Shown in pieces: positions 1-7,716 of a stretch of 15,235 nucleotides of DNA. The notes under the pieces are model-generated. The model did no database searches. It had not been told where the DNA came from and worked only from the letters and a program-made list of their open reading frames with translations. The stretch's first letter is position 1, and each line of letters starts with the position of its first letter. The translations under genes were made by a program, and so were the position numbers. Origin of the DNA: JACJYC01 sp964558465 (GTDB lineage Bacteria; Bacteroidota; Bacteroidia; Chitinophagales; Saprospiraceae); the NCBI GenBank assembly GCA_964558465.1, contig CAZLEF010000119.1, positions 1 through 15,235 on the forward strand, written 5' to 3'.

Positions 1-54
1 TGATTCGATTGATTCGATTGATTCGATTGATTCGATTGATTCGATTGATTCGAT
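1..54. repeat. 9-bp tandem repeat, six copies, probably continuing left of the window
   Basis: Six exact head-to-tail copies of the 9-mer TGATTCGAT fill positions 1-54, then the pattern decays into TAATCG. The array starts at the window edge, so its true length is unknown. It lies just downstream of the stop codon of the flippase gene (stop at 87-85, minus strand). Because it is non-coding here, a change in copy number would not alter a reading frame. One further copy of the same 9-mer is found at 15146-15154, and its reverse complement at 15178-15186. Confidence 0.9.
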
Positions 55-84
55 TAATCGAACAATCCAACCAATCTATAAATT

Positions 85-1542
85 TTATTTCCGGCTTATG
101 ATCCGGAGGGCTTTCGGGATGAAAACCATCCGGAGCAAACGCATTTCTTCGGTACGGGCCAGGTAGTGCCCGCCCAGGTAAAAAAGCACGCCAAAGCCTG
201 TTCCAACAAAAAGGTAGGTGATATCGGCGGCTGTAATATAATGCTGCATCATGACGACGATCAACCCCATAAACCCACTGAAAACCAGGCTGGGCAATAC
301 ATCCCGGAGCTGGGCCATCAGCGGATATCCCAGGTAGTGATCGGTGTACCAGGTATTGATCCCCAAAGCGATATAATTGGAAAGCACCTGACCGATGACC
401 AGGCCAAAAACCCCGAACCAAAAACCCCCTGCAACAATAGCCGCCAGGGTAATGATCTTTTTGATGACTTCAAGCCGCAGGCTGAGGTCCACCCTGCCGA
501 GTACAAGCAGCAGGTCGAGGTTGACCGAGTTGATATGGTAAGTTGCGCCGGCCAGGCATAATAATTGCAAATAGGGAACGGCGTCCAGCCATTGATCGCC
601 GGTCAGCGTCAGCAGGATGGGTTTGGCCAATACCCCCATCATGACCATGATCGGAATGATAATGAACGAACTCATGACGATGATCTGGCGATACGCTTCC
701 TTGAGTTTTACGCGGTCGTCCTGCAGTTTGGCCAAAACCGGATAAGTGACCCTTTGTATGGACTGCTGAAACGTATTGGCCGCCATATTCACAAAGTTGT
801 TGGCGTGGGTATAAAAACCCAAAATGCCCAGCGTAAAAAAGCGGCCGATCAACACCTGGACAATATGCCGGAAAAACTTGTCGATCAGCGCTTCGGCCAA
901 TAATTTGGAACCGAAACCAAACAATTTTCTGAAAGATTGAAGACTGAACCGCATACTGATTTTCCATGGATTGGCTACCCACAACAAAATGACGCTGATC
1001 AGTTCCATGATGCCGATCCTGGCAACCAGGCTCCAGACCCCGAATCCGTAGAAGGCCATCGCAATCGCAATGGCGCCTGAGGCGATCACGGCGCCAAACC
1101 GGACTTTTGCCTGGGTTTTGAAATCAATGCGCTGGGTCAGGATCGTATGCTGGATAATACCCGCTGAACTGATGATCAGGTTCAGCCCCATCACCCGGAT
1201 GATCGGCGCCAGGATGTCCTGCCTGAAAAAACCGGCGATAGCCGGCGCTGCCAAAAACAGGATGATATAAAAGAAAACGGCCGTGACAAAATTGAAAACG
1301 AACGTGGTCGATTTGTCGATCTCCGAAATTTCTTTTTCCCGGATCAGCGCATAGGAAAAACCACTCTGGATAAAAGTATTGGACAGTTCAAAAAAGATCA
1401 TGATCACCGCCAGCAAGCCAAAATCCTCCGGCGTCAGCAGGCGGGCCAGCACGATGGCGACTACAAAATTGGCGCTGCTGCTGCCCAGTTTGTCAACCAG
1501 TACCCAGAAAAAAGCCGTTATGGAACGATCCGTGAGCGACAT
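85..1542 (-). CDS. Wzx-type lipid-linked oligosaccharide flippase (MOP superfamily)
   Basis: Predicted 485-residue integral membrane protein that would move undecaprenyl-linked sugar repeats across the inner membrane. What is seen: a hydrophobic protein with about a dozen membrane-spanning stretches, an N-terminal segment MSLTDRSITAFFW leading into helix 1, and LARLLTPEDFGLLAV at about residues 33-47, which is typical of the WzxC/TuaB branch of polysaccharide exporters. Length fits the family. The ATG at 1542 is preferred over an upstream in-frame TTG because its A is shared with the stop codon of the upstream kinase gene (TGATG), a usual coupled arrangement. It is the last gene visible of the leftward polysaccharide operon. 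The exact sugar substrate cannot be told. Confidence in the flippase family is high and in specificity nil. Confidence 0.9.
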   Translation of the reverse strand: MSLTDRSITAFFWVLVDKLGSSSANFVVAIVLARLLTPEDFGLLAVIMIFFELSNTFIQSGFSYALIREKEISEIDKSTTFVFNFVTAVFFYIILFLAAPAIAGFFRQDILAPIIRVMGLNLIISSAGIIQHTILTQRIDFKTQAKVRFGAVIASGAIAIAMAFYGFGVWSLVARIGIMELISVILLWVANPWKISMRFSLQSFRKLFGFGSKLLAEALIDKFFRHIVQVLIGRFFTLGILGFYTHANNFVNMAANTFQQSIQRVTYPVLAKLQDDRVKLKEAYRQIIVMSSFIIIPIMVMMGVLAKPILLTLTGDQWLDAVPYLQLLCLAGATYHINSVNLDLLLVLGRVDLSLRLEVIKKIITLAAIVAGGFWFGVFGLVIGQVLSNYIALGINTWYTDHYLGYPLMAQLRDVLPSLVFSGFMGLIVVMMQHYITAADITYLFVGTGFGVLFYLGGHYLARTEEMRLLRMVFIPKALRIISRK

Positions 1543-3830
1543 CAATTCTCGATATAATACCCCTTGCCGTAATAGCCGTTTTCTTTATTCAGCTTCACAT
1601 CGTTCAACACGATGAAAGGCTGCGGCAGTTTTTTCTTTTGCGAAATCTCCTCGATGATCTGCAACTGGGTTTTGGGCGTATAGGCCGACCGGACCACGTA
1701 CATCGTTACATCCGCTACATCGCGCAGATGGAGGGCATCGGCGACCAAACCCACCGGCGGGGTATCGATGACGATAAAATCGTACCGATCGCGCATCTTT
1801 TCCACCAATTCCCGCAAACGCTCCGAAAGAATGAGTTCGCTCGGGTTTTTGGGTTTGGGGCCGCAGGAAATGATATCCAGTTTCTCGTTCATTTCACTGG
1901 TCCGGATGATCGTTTCTATTTTCACTTTCGCATCCGACAGGTAATCCACAATGCCGGCATCGGGTTTTCCATTGGTTTTTGGCGTGGTGGGTTTGCGCAG
2001 GTCCAGTTCCAGCAACAAAGTCTTTTTCCCGGCAAGAGCCTGGGTCATAGCCAGGTTCCTGGCAATATAAGATTTACCTTCCCCGGAAATGCTGGACGTC
2101 ACCATGACCACTTTGAATGGCTTGCCCGGGGAGATAAACGCCAGGTTGGCCCGCAAAAGACGGAACATCTCGGCAGCAGCCGTAGCGCTGTTTTCCTTGA
2201 TGGCGAATGAGCCGTTTTTTTTGCTGTGGGCCAGAATGCCGGCCACCTGAACGGAGGTCGCTTTCTCAATATCGTTTTCCGACTGGATCTTGTCATTCAG
2301 GGTGCTCAGGAAAAAGATCAGCCCGGAAGGAAGACCCAGACCCAGGAACAAAGCCACCAGCATGACCTGCGCGGGTTTGGGGCTGATGGGCTTGCCCGAT
2401 TTGGCGGGTTCAACGACTTTGCCTGCGCCTTCGGTCACAGCAAGGGAAATAATGGTCTCTTCCCGTTTCTGCAAGAGGTAGAGATAAAGGTTTTCCTTGA
2501 TGCTTCTCTGGCGCTCGCGCTCCACCAATTGGCGGTCCATCGTGGGCAGGGATTGCATGCGCGATTCCAGGTCGCTTTTGAAGGCGACATTGGCATTTTT
2601 TGTCAGTTCAAGGTTTTCTTTGATCGTCCGGACACTGGCGATGATGGTTTCGCGCAGATTCTGGATCTGCTTTTCCATCATTTGCACTTCGCTGTGTTTC
2701 GGCCCTTTGCTCGCCCGGATCCGGATCCTTTCGCGCAACATATCGTTGAAATTGACCAGTTGGCTCGGCAGCGTCTGATCGCTCAGATTGAGGTTGGTCG
2801 GTACAAACTCAAAAGTATCCCTGTTTTTGATCAGGTAACTCTCAATGGTATTCAGGATCTGCAATTGTAATTCTTTCTGATTGATCTCCTTGCTGAAATC
2901 GGTGAGTTCCTGCATGAGGATATTGCCTTCCTGGCTGAGTTCGTAGGTATTGTTCTGCCGCTTGAACGCTTCGACATTGTATTCCGCCGCCGACAACTCC
3001 TGCGTTACCAGGTTGATCCGGTCGTTGATCAGATCCAGGCTGCTTTGAAAAACCCTGTTTTTGTCTTCTACGGATTGTTCGCTGTACATGGCGAAAAGCG
3101 TATTCAGGATTTCTTCCGCCCGCTCTGCCACATTATCCTGGATCTGGACTTTGAGTGTGCTGGATTCCTCTCCCATGGCGCTGACGGAAAGCTCCTTTGA
3201 CAAGCCTTGGGCAACCGCCCCCGCAGGCAGGATGGTCATTTTCACAGGCTTGTTGAACCTGAACCAGGCATCGCGGGTCAGGTTCACCGTGCCCATTGGC
3301 AGGCGGAGCTCTTTACCGAATTCACCTAAAAATTCCATCTCTTCCAGTTCCACATCCTTGTACTCCTTTTCATCCAGGGTCAGGCGGTAACGGCCTAACT
3401 TTTCAGGAGAGACGCTGGCCACCAGGGAGGAATCCTTCCATTCGGCTTTCCAGTCCACTACTTTGATCGGCGATATCTTGTACAGGTCCCGGTCCATGAA
3501 CCGGTCTTCCTCAATGAACTGGTATTGGAGGCTCAGTTTGCGGACAACCTTTTCCATCAGCGGCGCCGACCCCAGGATATGGACTTCGTTTTCCAGGCTT
3601 TTGCTTTTTTTGCCGAGGCCCAGTTCATTAAAAATGGATTCCTCCAGCAATTCGCCGGATTTTTCATTCTCTTTGATCAGGAGCATGGCGTCCGCCTCAT
3701 ATAGAAAGGGTGTGGTACGCAGGTAATAATACGCCCCTGCAAGCGCCAGCGGGAAGAACAAGGCGAAAAGGTACCAGTACTTCTTTGCCAGTCCGAATAT
3801 TTTTCTGAAATTGATTTTATCTTCGTTCAT
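1542..3830 (-). CDS. wzc: Wzc-type polysaccharide co-polymerase with C-terminal tyrosine autokinase (BY-kinase)
   Basis: Predicted 762-residue inner-membrane protein that controls chain length and export of the polysaccharide. Order of parts: cytoplasmic N-terminus and first membrane helix (about 18-37), Wzz-like periplasmic region, long helical coiled segment (about 230-460) with the GNVR-type stretch PTMDRQLVERERQ near 429-441, second membrane helix (about 486-510), then the kinase. Kinase motifs are complete: EX2RX2R oligomerisation motif (E554, R557, R560), Walker A SISGEGKS at 580-587, Walker A' around LLLELDLR at 605-612, and Walker B FIVIDTPP at 685-692. The C-terminus carries a short tyrosine cluster (Y753, Y754, Y758, Y759), the usual autophosphorylation site. 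Wza lies 8 bp upstream and the flippase overlaps its stop. The PHP phosphatase two genes upstream is the expected counter-enzyme. Confidence 0.96.
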   Translation of the reverse strand: MNEDKINFRKIFGLAKKYWYLFALFFPLALAGAYYYLRTTPFLYEADAMLLIKENEKSGELLEESIFNELGLGKKSKSLENEVHILGSAPLMEKVVRKLSLQYQFIEEDRFMDRDLYKISPIKVVDWKAEWKDSSLVASVSPEKLGRYRLTLDEKEYKDVELEEMEFLGEFGKELRLPMGTVNLTRDAWFRFNKPVKMTILPAGAVAQGLSKELSVSAMGEESSTLKVQIQDNVAERAEEILNTLFAMYSEQSVEDKNRVFQSSLDLINDRINLVTQELSAAEYNVEAFKRQNNTYELSQEGNILMQELTDFSKEINQKELQLQILNTIESYLIKNRDTFEFVPTNLNLSDQTLPSQLVNFNDMLRERIRIRASKGPKHSEVQMMEKQIQNLRETIIASVRTIKENLELTKNANVAFKSDLESRMQSLPTMDRQLVERERQRSIKENLYLYLLQKREETIISLAVTEGAGKVVEPAKSGKPISPKPAQVMLVALFLGLGLPSGLIFFLSTLNDKIQSENDIEKATSVQVAGILAHSKKNGSFAIKENSATAAAEMFRLLRANLAFISPGKPFKVVMVTSSISGEGKSYIARNLAMTQALAGKKTLLLELDLRKPTTPKTNGKPDAGIVDYLSDAKVKIETIIRTSEMNEKLDIISCGPKPKNPSELILSERLRELVEKMRDRYDFIVIDTPPVGLVADALHLRDVADVTMYVVRSAYTPKTQLQIIEEISQKKKLPQPFIVLNDVKLNKENGYYGKGYYIEN

Positions 3831-3838
3831 GGGACTTT

Positions 3839-4624
3839 TTATTTAATCGATAATCCTGCAAGGAATGTGATAAGGGTGACAACGGGGAAAAAGACGTTTG
3901 AATATCTTTGGAGAAAGTCCCCTTGGGTAGCGTATTGTTTGGCTTTCAACGGTTCAACGTAAACCAGGTCGTTCGGTTTGAGGTAAAAATAGGGCGATTG
4001 AAACAAGGTAGGATCCTGTGTGTTGATCCGGTTGATCTCCCTGACCTTATTCCGTTCCCTGATGATCAGTACATTGTCGCGCTTTGCGTAGGATGTAAAA
4101 TCACCCGCCATGCCAATGGCTTCCAGGATATTGAGCCGTTCGTTGGGAATCGTGTAGACGTTTGGCCTGAGGACTTCTCCCATGATCGTGATCCTGAAGT
4201 TAAGAAACCGCACTTGTACCGTTGCGTCGGGGAAATAACCTTTAATTTCCCTGGAAATCTCTTCCCGCAACTGAAGAATGGTTTTTCCCTCCGCGCGCAC
4301 CTGCCCGATATAAGGCAGGTAAATATTGCCTTCTTCATCCACCCGGTAACCTTCTTTGACCCCAAGGGCCTGTTCGCCGGCAGATCCGGTGGCTACCCCT
4401 TCACTCCCTTCCTGCAAGGTAGCGATGGCTTCCGGAACGGAACTGGTAACGGCTACGCCCAGGATATCGTCGGTCTGCACCCGGAGCGCAGGCAGGCTGT
4501 CAATGGCGCCGACCTGGTTTTGGACATCCTTTAACATCATCATTTCGGCGTGTTTGACGCTTCCGCAACCGAAAGAAAGCAAGGCTACGGCTGTAGCCAG
4601 CAAAATGGTCAATCTATCATTCAT
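3839..4624 (-). CDS. wza: Wza-type outer-membrane polysaccharide export lipoprotein
   Basis: Predicted 261-residue export protein that forms or contributes to the outer-membrane channel for the polysaccharide. The first 20 residues look like a lipoprotein signal with Cys20 as the lipid-anchored residue (LLSFGC; the lipobox is not ideal but acceptable for Bacteroidota). A poly-export domain follows (about 45-140, including DEEGNIYLPYIGQVRAEG), then a SLBB-type domain (about 145-230, FRITIMGEVLRPNVYTIP), and a C-terminal hydrophobic helix (about 238-258). It is clearly shorter than the E. coli protein (about 380 residues), as is common for Bacteroidota homologues with fewer SLBB repeats. Start chosen at the only Met preceding the signal peptide. 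It lies 144 bp after the phosphatase gene and 8 bp before wzc. Confidence 0.94.
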   Translation of the reverse strand: MNDRLTILLATAVALLSFGCGSVKHAEMMMLKDVQNQVGAIDSLPALRVQTDDILGVAVTSSVPEAIATLQEGSEGVATGSAGEQALGVKEGYRVDEEGNIYLPYIGQVRAEGKTILQLREEISREIKGYFPDATVQVRFLNFRITIMGEVLRPNVYTIPNERLNILEAIGMAGDFTSYAKRDNVLIIRERNKVREINRINTQDPTLFQSPYFYLKPNDLVYVEPLKAKQYATQGDFLQRYSNVFFPVVTLITFLAGLSIK

Positions 4625-4725
4625 GTTGGTGTGTTTATGAACGGGAAACGCAGACGCCTGATCTCGGTTTGCCTCCCTGGCGGATACGTTTTATCCCTGT
4701 TTTCTCATTTTAATCTCAACCTCTT

Positions 4726-4770
4726 CTTGCCCCGCCGGATTGCCGTGGCAGGGGCGCAAGGCCGGCCCCT
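4726..4770 (-). other. Two overlapping inverted repeats between the phosphatase gene and wza
   Basis: AGGGGC (4750-4755) can pair with GCCCCT (4765-4770), a 6-bp GC-rich stem whose outer arm overlaps the phosphatase stop codon (TAG, 4771-4769). Alternatively GGGGCGCAAG (4751-4760) can pair with CTTGCCCC (4726-4733), leaving a two-base bulge. The two pairings compete for the same bases. There is no clear T-run after either, so a simple intrinsic terminator is unlikely. It may be an mRNA processing or attenuation element, or a degenerate intergenic repeat. Confidence 0.4.
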
Positions 4771-5545
4771 ACAGGAGTTCGGCGTTGTGGTATTCCTGGG
4801 CATAACTCACTTTGGCCAGGTATTGCAGTTGTTTTTCATCGTGAATATCGGTACCGACAAATTCGTACCAGTTTTGGTCCATGATCATCCGTGCGCGATC
4901 GGCTATGTATTTTCCATAAAAACCTGCGGGCGACAGCGCATTGAGTTGAAGGTAACACCCGGTTTCCTTCAAAGCTTCCAGTGCGTGCCAGTTTTTGAAA
5001 TAGTATCCATAACGTTCGGGATGGGCCAATACCGGCTGATACCCCCTTCGTTTCAATTCGGCCAGCACTTCGTGCAAGGCCGGAAAAACCTGGAGGGGCG
5101 ACATTTCGATCAGGACAAGGTTGCCGTTGATCGCCAGCAGGTTATCTGCTTCAAGGTGCCTGATGAAGCCATCGTCCAGCATATATTCTGCGGCAAGGCC
5201 CAACTCTACGTTGATGCCGGCGGCTTTGACCGTTTTTTTGAACTTGGTGAAAACCTTGCCCAGTTTTTTGGGGTCATTGTCGTAATGATCCGCTTTGATA
5301 TGTGGGGTAGCCACCAGTTTGCTGTAACCCAGTTCTACCAGACCGCGTACCAGCGAAAGGCCTTCTTCCACGGTCTGGGCGCCGTCGTCGACACCGGGAA
5401 GCCAATGGGCGTGAATGTCCACTTCCAATTGACGGTTGACCGCGGCAAGCCTGTTTTGTTTGGGGAAAAACAGGTTCCTGAGGTACTGAAGGCCCCCCGT
5501 GGGGAGCAAGGAAGGAAACGGGTCGATTTTGAAAGGGGGTTTCAT
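4769..5545 (-). CDS. PHP-family tyrosine-protein phosphatase (CpsB/YwqE type)
   Basis: Predicted 258-residue cytoplasmic metal-dependent phosphatase that removes phosphate from the tyrosine cluster of the Wzc-type kinase. Metal-binding PHP motifs are visible in order: DIHAHWLPGVDDG (43-55), the TPHI stretch near 80, AEYML (about 109-113), the HPERY motif near 166, and GTDIH in the last 35 residues. Length is typical for CpsB/YwqE. A 40-residue N-terminal lead precedes the first motif, as in many Bacteroidota members; an in-frame start closer to the motif is not apparent. Position between wlbA (17 bp away) and the export genes supports a role in polysaccharide assembly. The family is certain; that the kinase encoded nearby is the substrate is inference from the known pairing. 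Confidence 0.94.
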   Translation of the reverse strand: MKPPFKIDPFPSLLPTGGLQYLRNLFFPKQNRLAAVNRQLEVDIHAHWLPGVDDGAQTVEEGLSLVRGLVELGYSKLVATPHIKADHYDNDPKKLGKVFTKFKKTVKAAGINVELGLAAEYMLDDGFIRHLEADNLLAINGNLVLIEMSPLQVFPALHEVLAELKRRGYQPVLAHPERYGYYFKNWHALEALKETGCYLQLNALSPAGFYGKYIADRARMIMDQNWYEFVGTDIHDEKQLQYLAKVSYAQEYHNAELL

Positions 5546-5562
5546 AAACTGTAATTTTAAAA

Positions 5563-6561
5563 TTATTCATAAAAAATAACCGAGCCCAGCAGTTCTTCTC
5601 TTCTGAAGGGGTGCTGGCTGAGCGGCATGGCCGCCAGGGGATGACTATTGCCGTTCAGGCCTGTTGGCTGGGCCTTTCGCATGTCATAGGCCAGTTGAAT
5701 GGCTTGCGACGTTTCGGCAATACCGTACCCCCTGCCTTCAAGGATAGCCCGGTAACTGAGTGTGTGCAGATCGGTGAAGCCGCCGCTGAATTCGATTTCA
5801 TGACCATCAACAGTGATGGAGCGGTAAGTTCGTGCGCCGGCAGACCTGACGGCCTCCGGAATGGTATCGTAACTGATGCTGAGGAACCACCGGACGCGAG
5901 CCCTGGAAAATTCCATATACCCCGCTGCGCGGTCGTGGGTATGGAGGTGAACCTCGTTTATTTTCAGGTCGCCGAATATCCACCCCAGCATGTCAAAAAA
6001 GTGAATCCCGATATTGGTGGCGATGCCGCCCGATTTTTCAAGGTCGCCTTTCCAACTGGTGTAGTACCAGTTGCCCCTGGAAGTGATATAAGAGAGGTCG
6101 ATGTCAAAAATTTTATCCGCCGGGGCGTTGTCCACTTCTTCTTTGAGCTCGATGAGGGCGGGATGAAGCCGGAGTTGAAGGATATTGTTGACCTTTTTGC
6201 CGCTTTCCGCCTCGATATCCCTGAGGGCGTCCAGGTTCCAGGGGTTGAGCACCATCGGTTTTTCGCAGATCACGTCTGCGCCGATCCGCAATCCAAACCG
6301 GATATGAGCGTCATGAAGATAATTGGGAGAACAAATGGCGACATAATCCACCGGGGCGCCTTCCCGCTTAAGCCGGCTGACATGCCGGTCAAAACGTTCA
6401 AACTCTGTAAAGAAGGCGGCTTCCGGGAAAAAACTGTCGATCACACCAATGCTGTCGTTTTTGTCCAGGGCGGCCACCAGGTTATTGCCCGTTTCCTTGA
6501 TCGCCGCCATATGGCGGGGTGCAATATACCCCGCTGCCCCGATGAGCACAAAATTTTTCAT
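5563..6561 (-). CDS. wlbA: UDP-N-acetylglucosaminuronate 3-dehydrogenase, Gfo/Idh/MocA family (WlbA/WbpB)
   Basis: Predicted 332-residue NAD-dependent enzyme that oxidises C3 of UDP-GlcNAcA, a step toward UDP-2,3-diacetamido uronic acids used in O-antigens and capsules. The N-terminus (GAAGYIAPRHM, 8-18) matches the characteristic Rossmann segment of WbpB/WlbA. Also seen are the catalytic EKP motif (E100, K101), RLHPAL (131-136), ITSRGNWYYTSWKGD (159-173), and NIGIHFFD with His187. Start at 6561 is chosen over an in-frame ATG at 6633 because homology begins with MKNFVLIGAAG and a -7 element lies at 6595-6588, which would put the upstream ATG outside the transcript. The last 25 or so residues extend past the usual HPF-type end of WbpB. 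The usual partners (WbpA, E, D, I types) are not in the window. Confidence 0.93.
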   Translation of the reverse strand: MKNFVLIGAAGYIAPRHMAAIKETGNNLVAALDKNDSIGVIDSFFPEAAFFTEFERFDRHVSRLKREGAPVDYVAICSPNYLHDAHIRFGLRIGADVICEKPMVLNPWNLDALRDIEAESGKKVNNILQLRLHPALIELKEEVDNAPADKIFDIDLSYITSRGNWYYTSWKGDLEKSGGIATNIGIHFFDMLGWIFGDLKINEVHLHTHDRAAGYMEFSRARVRWFLSISYDTIPEAVRSAGARTYRSITVDGHEIEFSGGFTDLHTLSYRAILEGRGYGIAETSQAIQLAYDMRKAQPTGLNGNSHPLAAMPLSQHPFRREELLGSVIFYE

Positions 6562-6587
6562 GCCACTCAAATTTAGATTAACATCTG

Positions 6588-6595
6588 CAAAAGTA
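6588..6595 (-). promoter_or_regulatory. Candidate Bacteroidota promoter -7 element for wlbA
   Basis: The minus strand reads TACTTTTG, an exact fit to the Bacteroidota TAnnTTTG -7 consensus. It lies 26 bp before the wlbA ATG, giving a leader of about 20 nt. The -33 box is poor (a TTTA at minus 6616-6613, 17 bp upstream). It would allow wlbA and the following genes to be transcribed independently of read-through from the antiterminator gene. Confidence 0.5.
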
Positions 6596-6639
6596 TAGGG
6601 CTCCGCCGACGATAAATCCCCTGGGGGGATCATCCCGAA

Positions 6640-6714
6640 GCCTGAAATTTTTGTAATTAATGGTTCAGGCCGGTTGAAAAGGTTTACAAACCGTCATTTC
6701 AGGCGTTCAACCGG
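6640..6714 (-). other. Cluster of competing inverted repeats in the leader between the antiterminator gene and wlbA
   Basis: Three overlapping pairings are exact. CCGGTTGAA (6670-6678) pairs with TTCAACCGG (6706-6714). GCCTGAAAT (6640-6648) pairs with ATTTCAGGC (6696-6704). GCCTGAA (6640-6646) pairs with TTCAGGC (6664-6670). The last two exclude each other, because the same left arm has two partners, and the 6696-6704 partner sits inside the loop of the first hairpin. On the leftward transcript these lie after the antiterminator gene and before the wlbA promoter. They could form an attenuator or a recognition structure, but no long U-run follows. Confidence 0.5.
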
Positions 6715-6782
6715 TCCTGCGGCCCCCTCCGGAAGCTTTTGCCTCCCTCCTTCAGGAACCGCTCATTTTTGACAACACAAAT

Positions 6783-6800
6783 AGCCGGCATAAACCGGCT
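6783..6800. terminator. Short hairpin just after the antiterminator gene
   Basis: AGCCGG (6783-6788) and CCGGCT (6795-6800) form a 6-bp GC-rich stem with a 6-nt loop. On the plus strand it is followed by GATATTTTTT (6801-6810). On the minus strand, the direction of the genes, it is followed by ATTTGTGTTGT, a weak U-rich tail. It lies 18 bp after the stop of the antiterminator gene, so it is a plausible weak or conditional terminator for that message. Confidence 0.4.
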
Positions 6801-6818
6801 GATATTTTTTCCGCGCCG

Positions 6819-7373
6819 TCAAACGGCGTTCATTCTTTTTCCGATTCGCTTCAACATGGCAGGCTCTACCTGAATGCGAAGGGAATAACCGATCTGGTTG
6901 AGTTCTATCACAAAATTTTTGTTCTGGTTGGTCGCCTGAAGGATACCTTTCAAACCCGTCAGGTTTCCGGCCGTGATTTCCACTTCATCTCCCACCTGGT
7001 AACTGTTGGGCTTCACGTCTACCTCAATGCCTTGCCCGACCACTCGCTGAAGGATCCGGATCTCCTCGTCGGGGATCGCGATCAGGTTTTGAGAAAATTT
7101 GACGAACCCCACTACATCCTGCGTTCGCAAAACGGTGACGTACTCCGGTTTTGTGATCCGTGTAAAGAGGTAGGTGCCAATGAGCGGAAGCTCAACAATG
7201 CGAACCTTTCTGCCATACTGGCGCGATAAGGATTGAATTGGTAGGTAAGATTCTATGCCTTGCTCTTTGAGCCGTTTATCCACTAACTTTTCCCGTTTGT
7301 ACCGGGTGTAAACGGCAAACCAGCGCGGTTCTTTGGCGCTCAGGTGGTTTTCAATAGTTCCAGGGGTATCCAT
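6819..7373 (-). CDS. NusG-paralogue transcription antiterminator, UpxY-like
   Basis: Predicted 184-residue cytoplasmic protein that would bind RNA polymerase and promote transcription through the downstream polysaccharide operon. An NGN domain spans about residues 16-112 (starting RWFAVYTRYKREKLV and containing PLIGTYLFTRI), and a KOW domain spans about 125-158 (GDEVEITAGNLTGLKG). Length is that of specialised NusG paralogues such as UpxY. The locus position as first gene, immediately before polysaccharide genes, argues against it being the housekeeping NusG, which normally lies beside secE and rplK. The start codon at 7373 is the first ATG after a promoter -7 element at 7505-7498. The last 9 bases and stop sit in a 6-bp hairpin (CGCCGT/ACGGCG). 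RfaH- or LoaP-type naming is possible; specificity is unknown. Confidence 0.9.
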   Translation of the reverse strand: MDTPGTIENHLSAKEPRWFAVYTRYKREKLVDKRLKEQGIESYLPIQSLSRQYGRKVRIVELPLIGTYLFTRITKPEYVTVLRTQDVVGFVKFSQNLIAIPDEEIRILQRVVGQGIEVDVKPNSYQVGDEVEITAGNLTGLKGILQATNQNKNFVIELNQIGYSLRIQVEPAMLKRIGKRMNAV

Positions 7374-7497
7374 CTCGGAATTAATTTTGTTTTCAGGATT
7401 ATGTTCAACAAAGCTGAATTACTGTGAATTCCTGTTTGGATACCGGATGAAATGACGTTGAGGCGGGAAATCAAAAACAACGGAGCCCCCCCACTTG

Positions 7498-7505
7498 CAA
7501 AGGTA
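7498..7505 (-). promoter_or_regulatory. Candidate promoter -7 element for the antiterminator gene
   Basis: Minus strand TACCTTTG is an exact TAnnTTTG match, 124 bp upstream of the antiterminator ATG. The expected -33 box is not recognisable; the region upstream reads TTAAAA. The extended word TACCTTTGC is identical to that of the atpB promoter. The predicted leader of about 115 nt is long enough for regulation. Confidence 0.5.
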
Positions 7506-7690
7506 GATACTGTTCATGTTCATAGTGTTTTTAACGAACCAAATTGATGTTTACAGGGGTTAGCATTTATATCATTACAATCAAAAATTATTCAATCTAT
7601 CCGTGTTTTAACATTGGAAATGTCAAAAACAACAAACACCAACGTTGCAAGTAAGCAACTTACAGCGCAAAAGGGAGGGGGAGACGGTTA

Positions 7691-7716
7691 GCCCATGTGT
7701 TTAAACACAGCCCATA
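7691..7716. promoter_or_regulatory. Perfect 14-bp palindrome flanked by direct hexamers, operator-like
   Basis: TGTGTTTAAACACA (7696-7709) is its own reverse complement. It is bracketed by two direct copies of GCCCAT (7691-7696 and 7711-7716). A dimeric regulator could bind such a site. The regulator and target are unknown, since it lies 320 bp from the leftward gene and 600 bp from atpB. Confidence 0.35.

Noticed and set aside
4550..6576. Long plus-strand frames of 334 and 321 codons over wza, the phosphatase gene and wlbA
   Set aside because: They are mirror frames of recognisable minus-strand genes, without plausible domains or promoters.
6562..6633. Upstream in-frame ATG that would add 24 residues to WlbA
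   Set aside because: Family homology starts exactly at the internal MKNFVLIGAAG, and a promoter -7 element lies between the two candidate starts.
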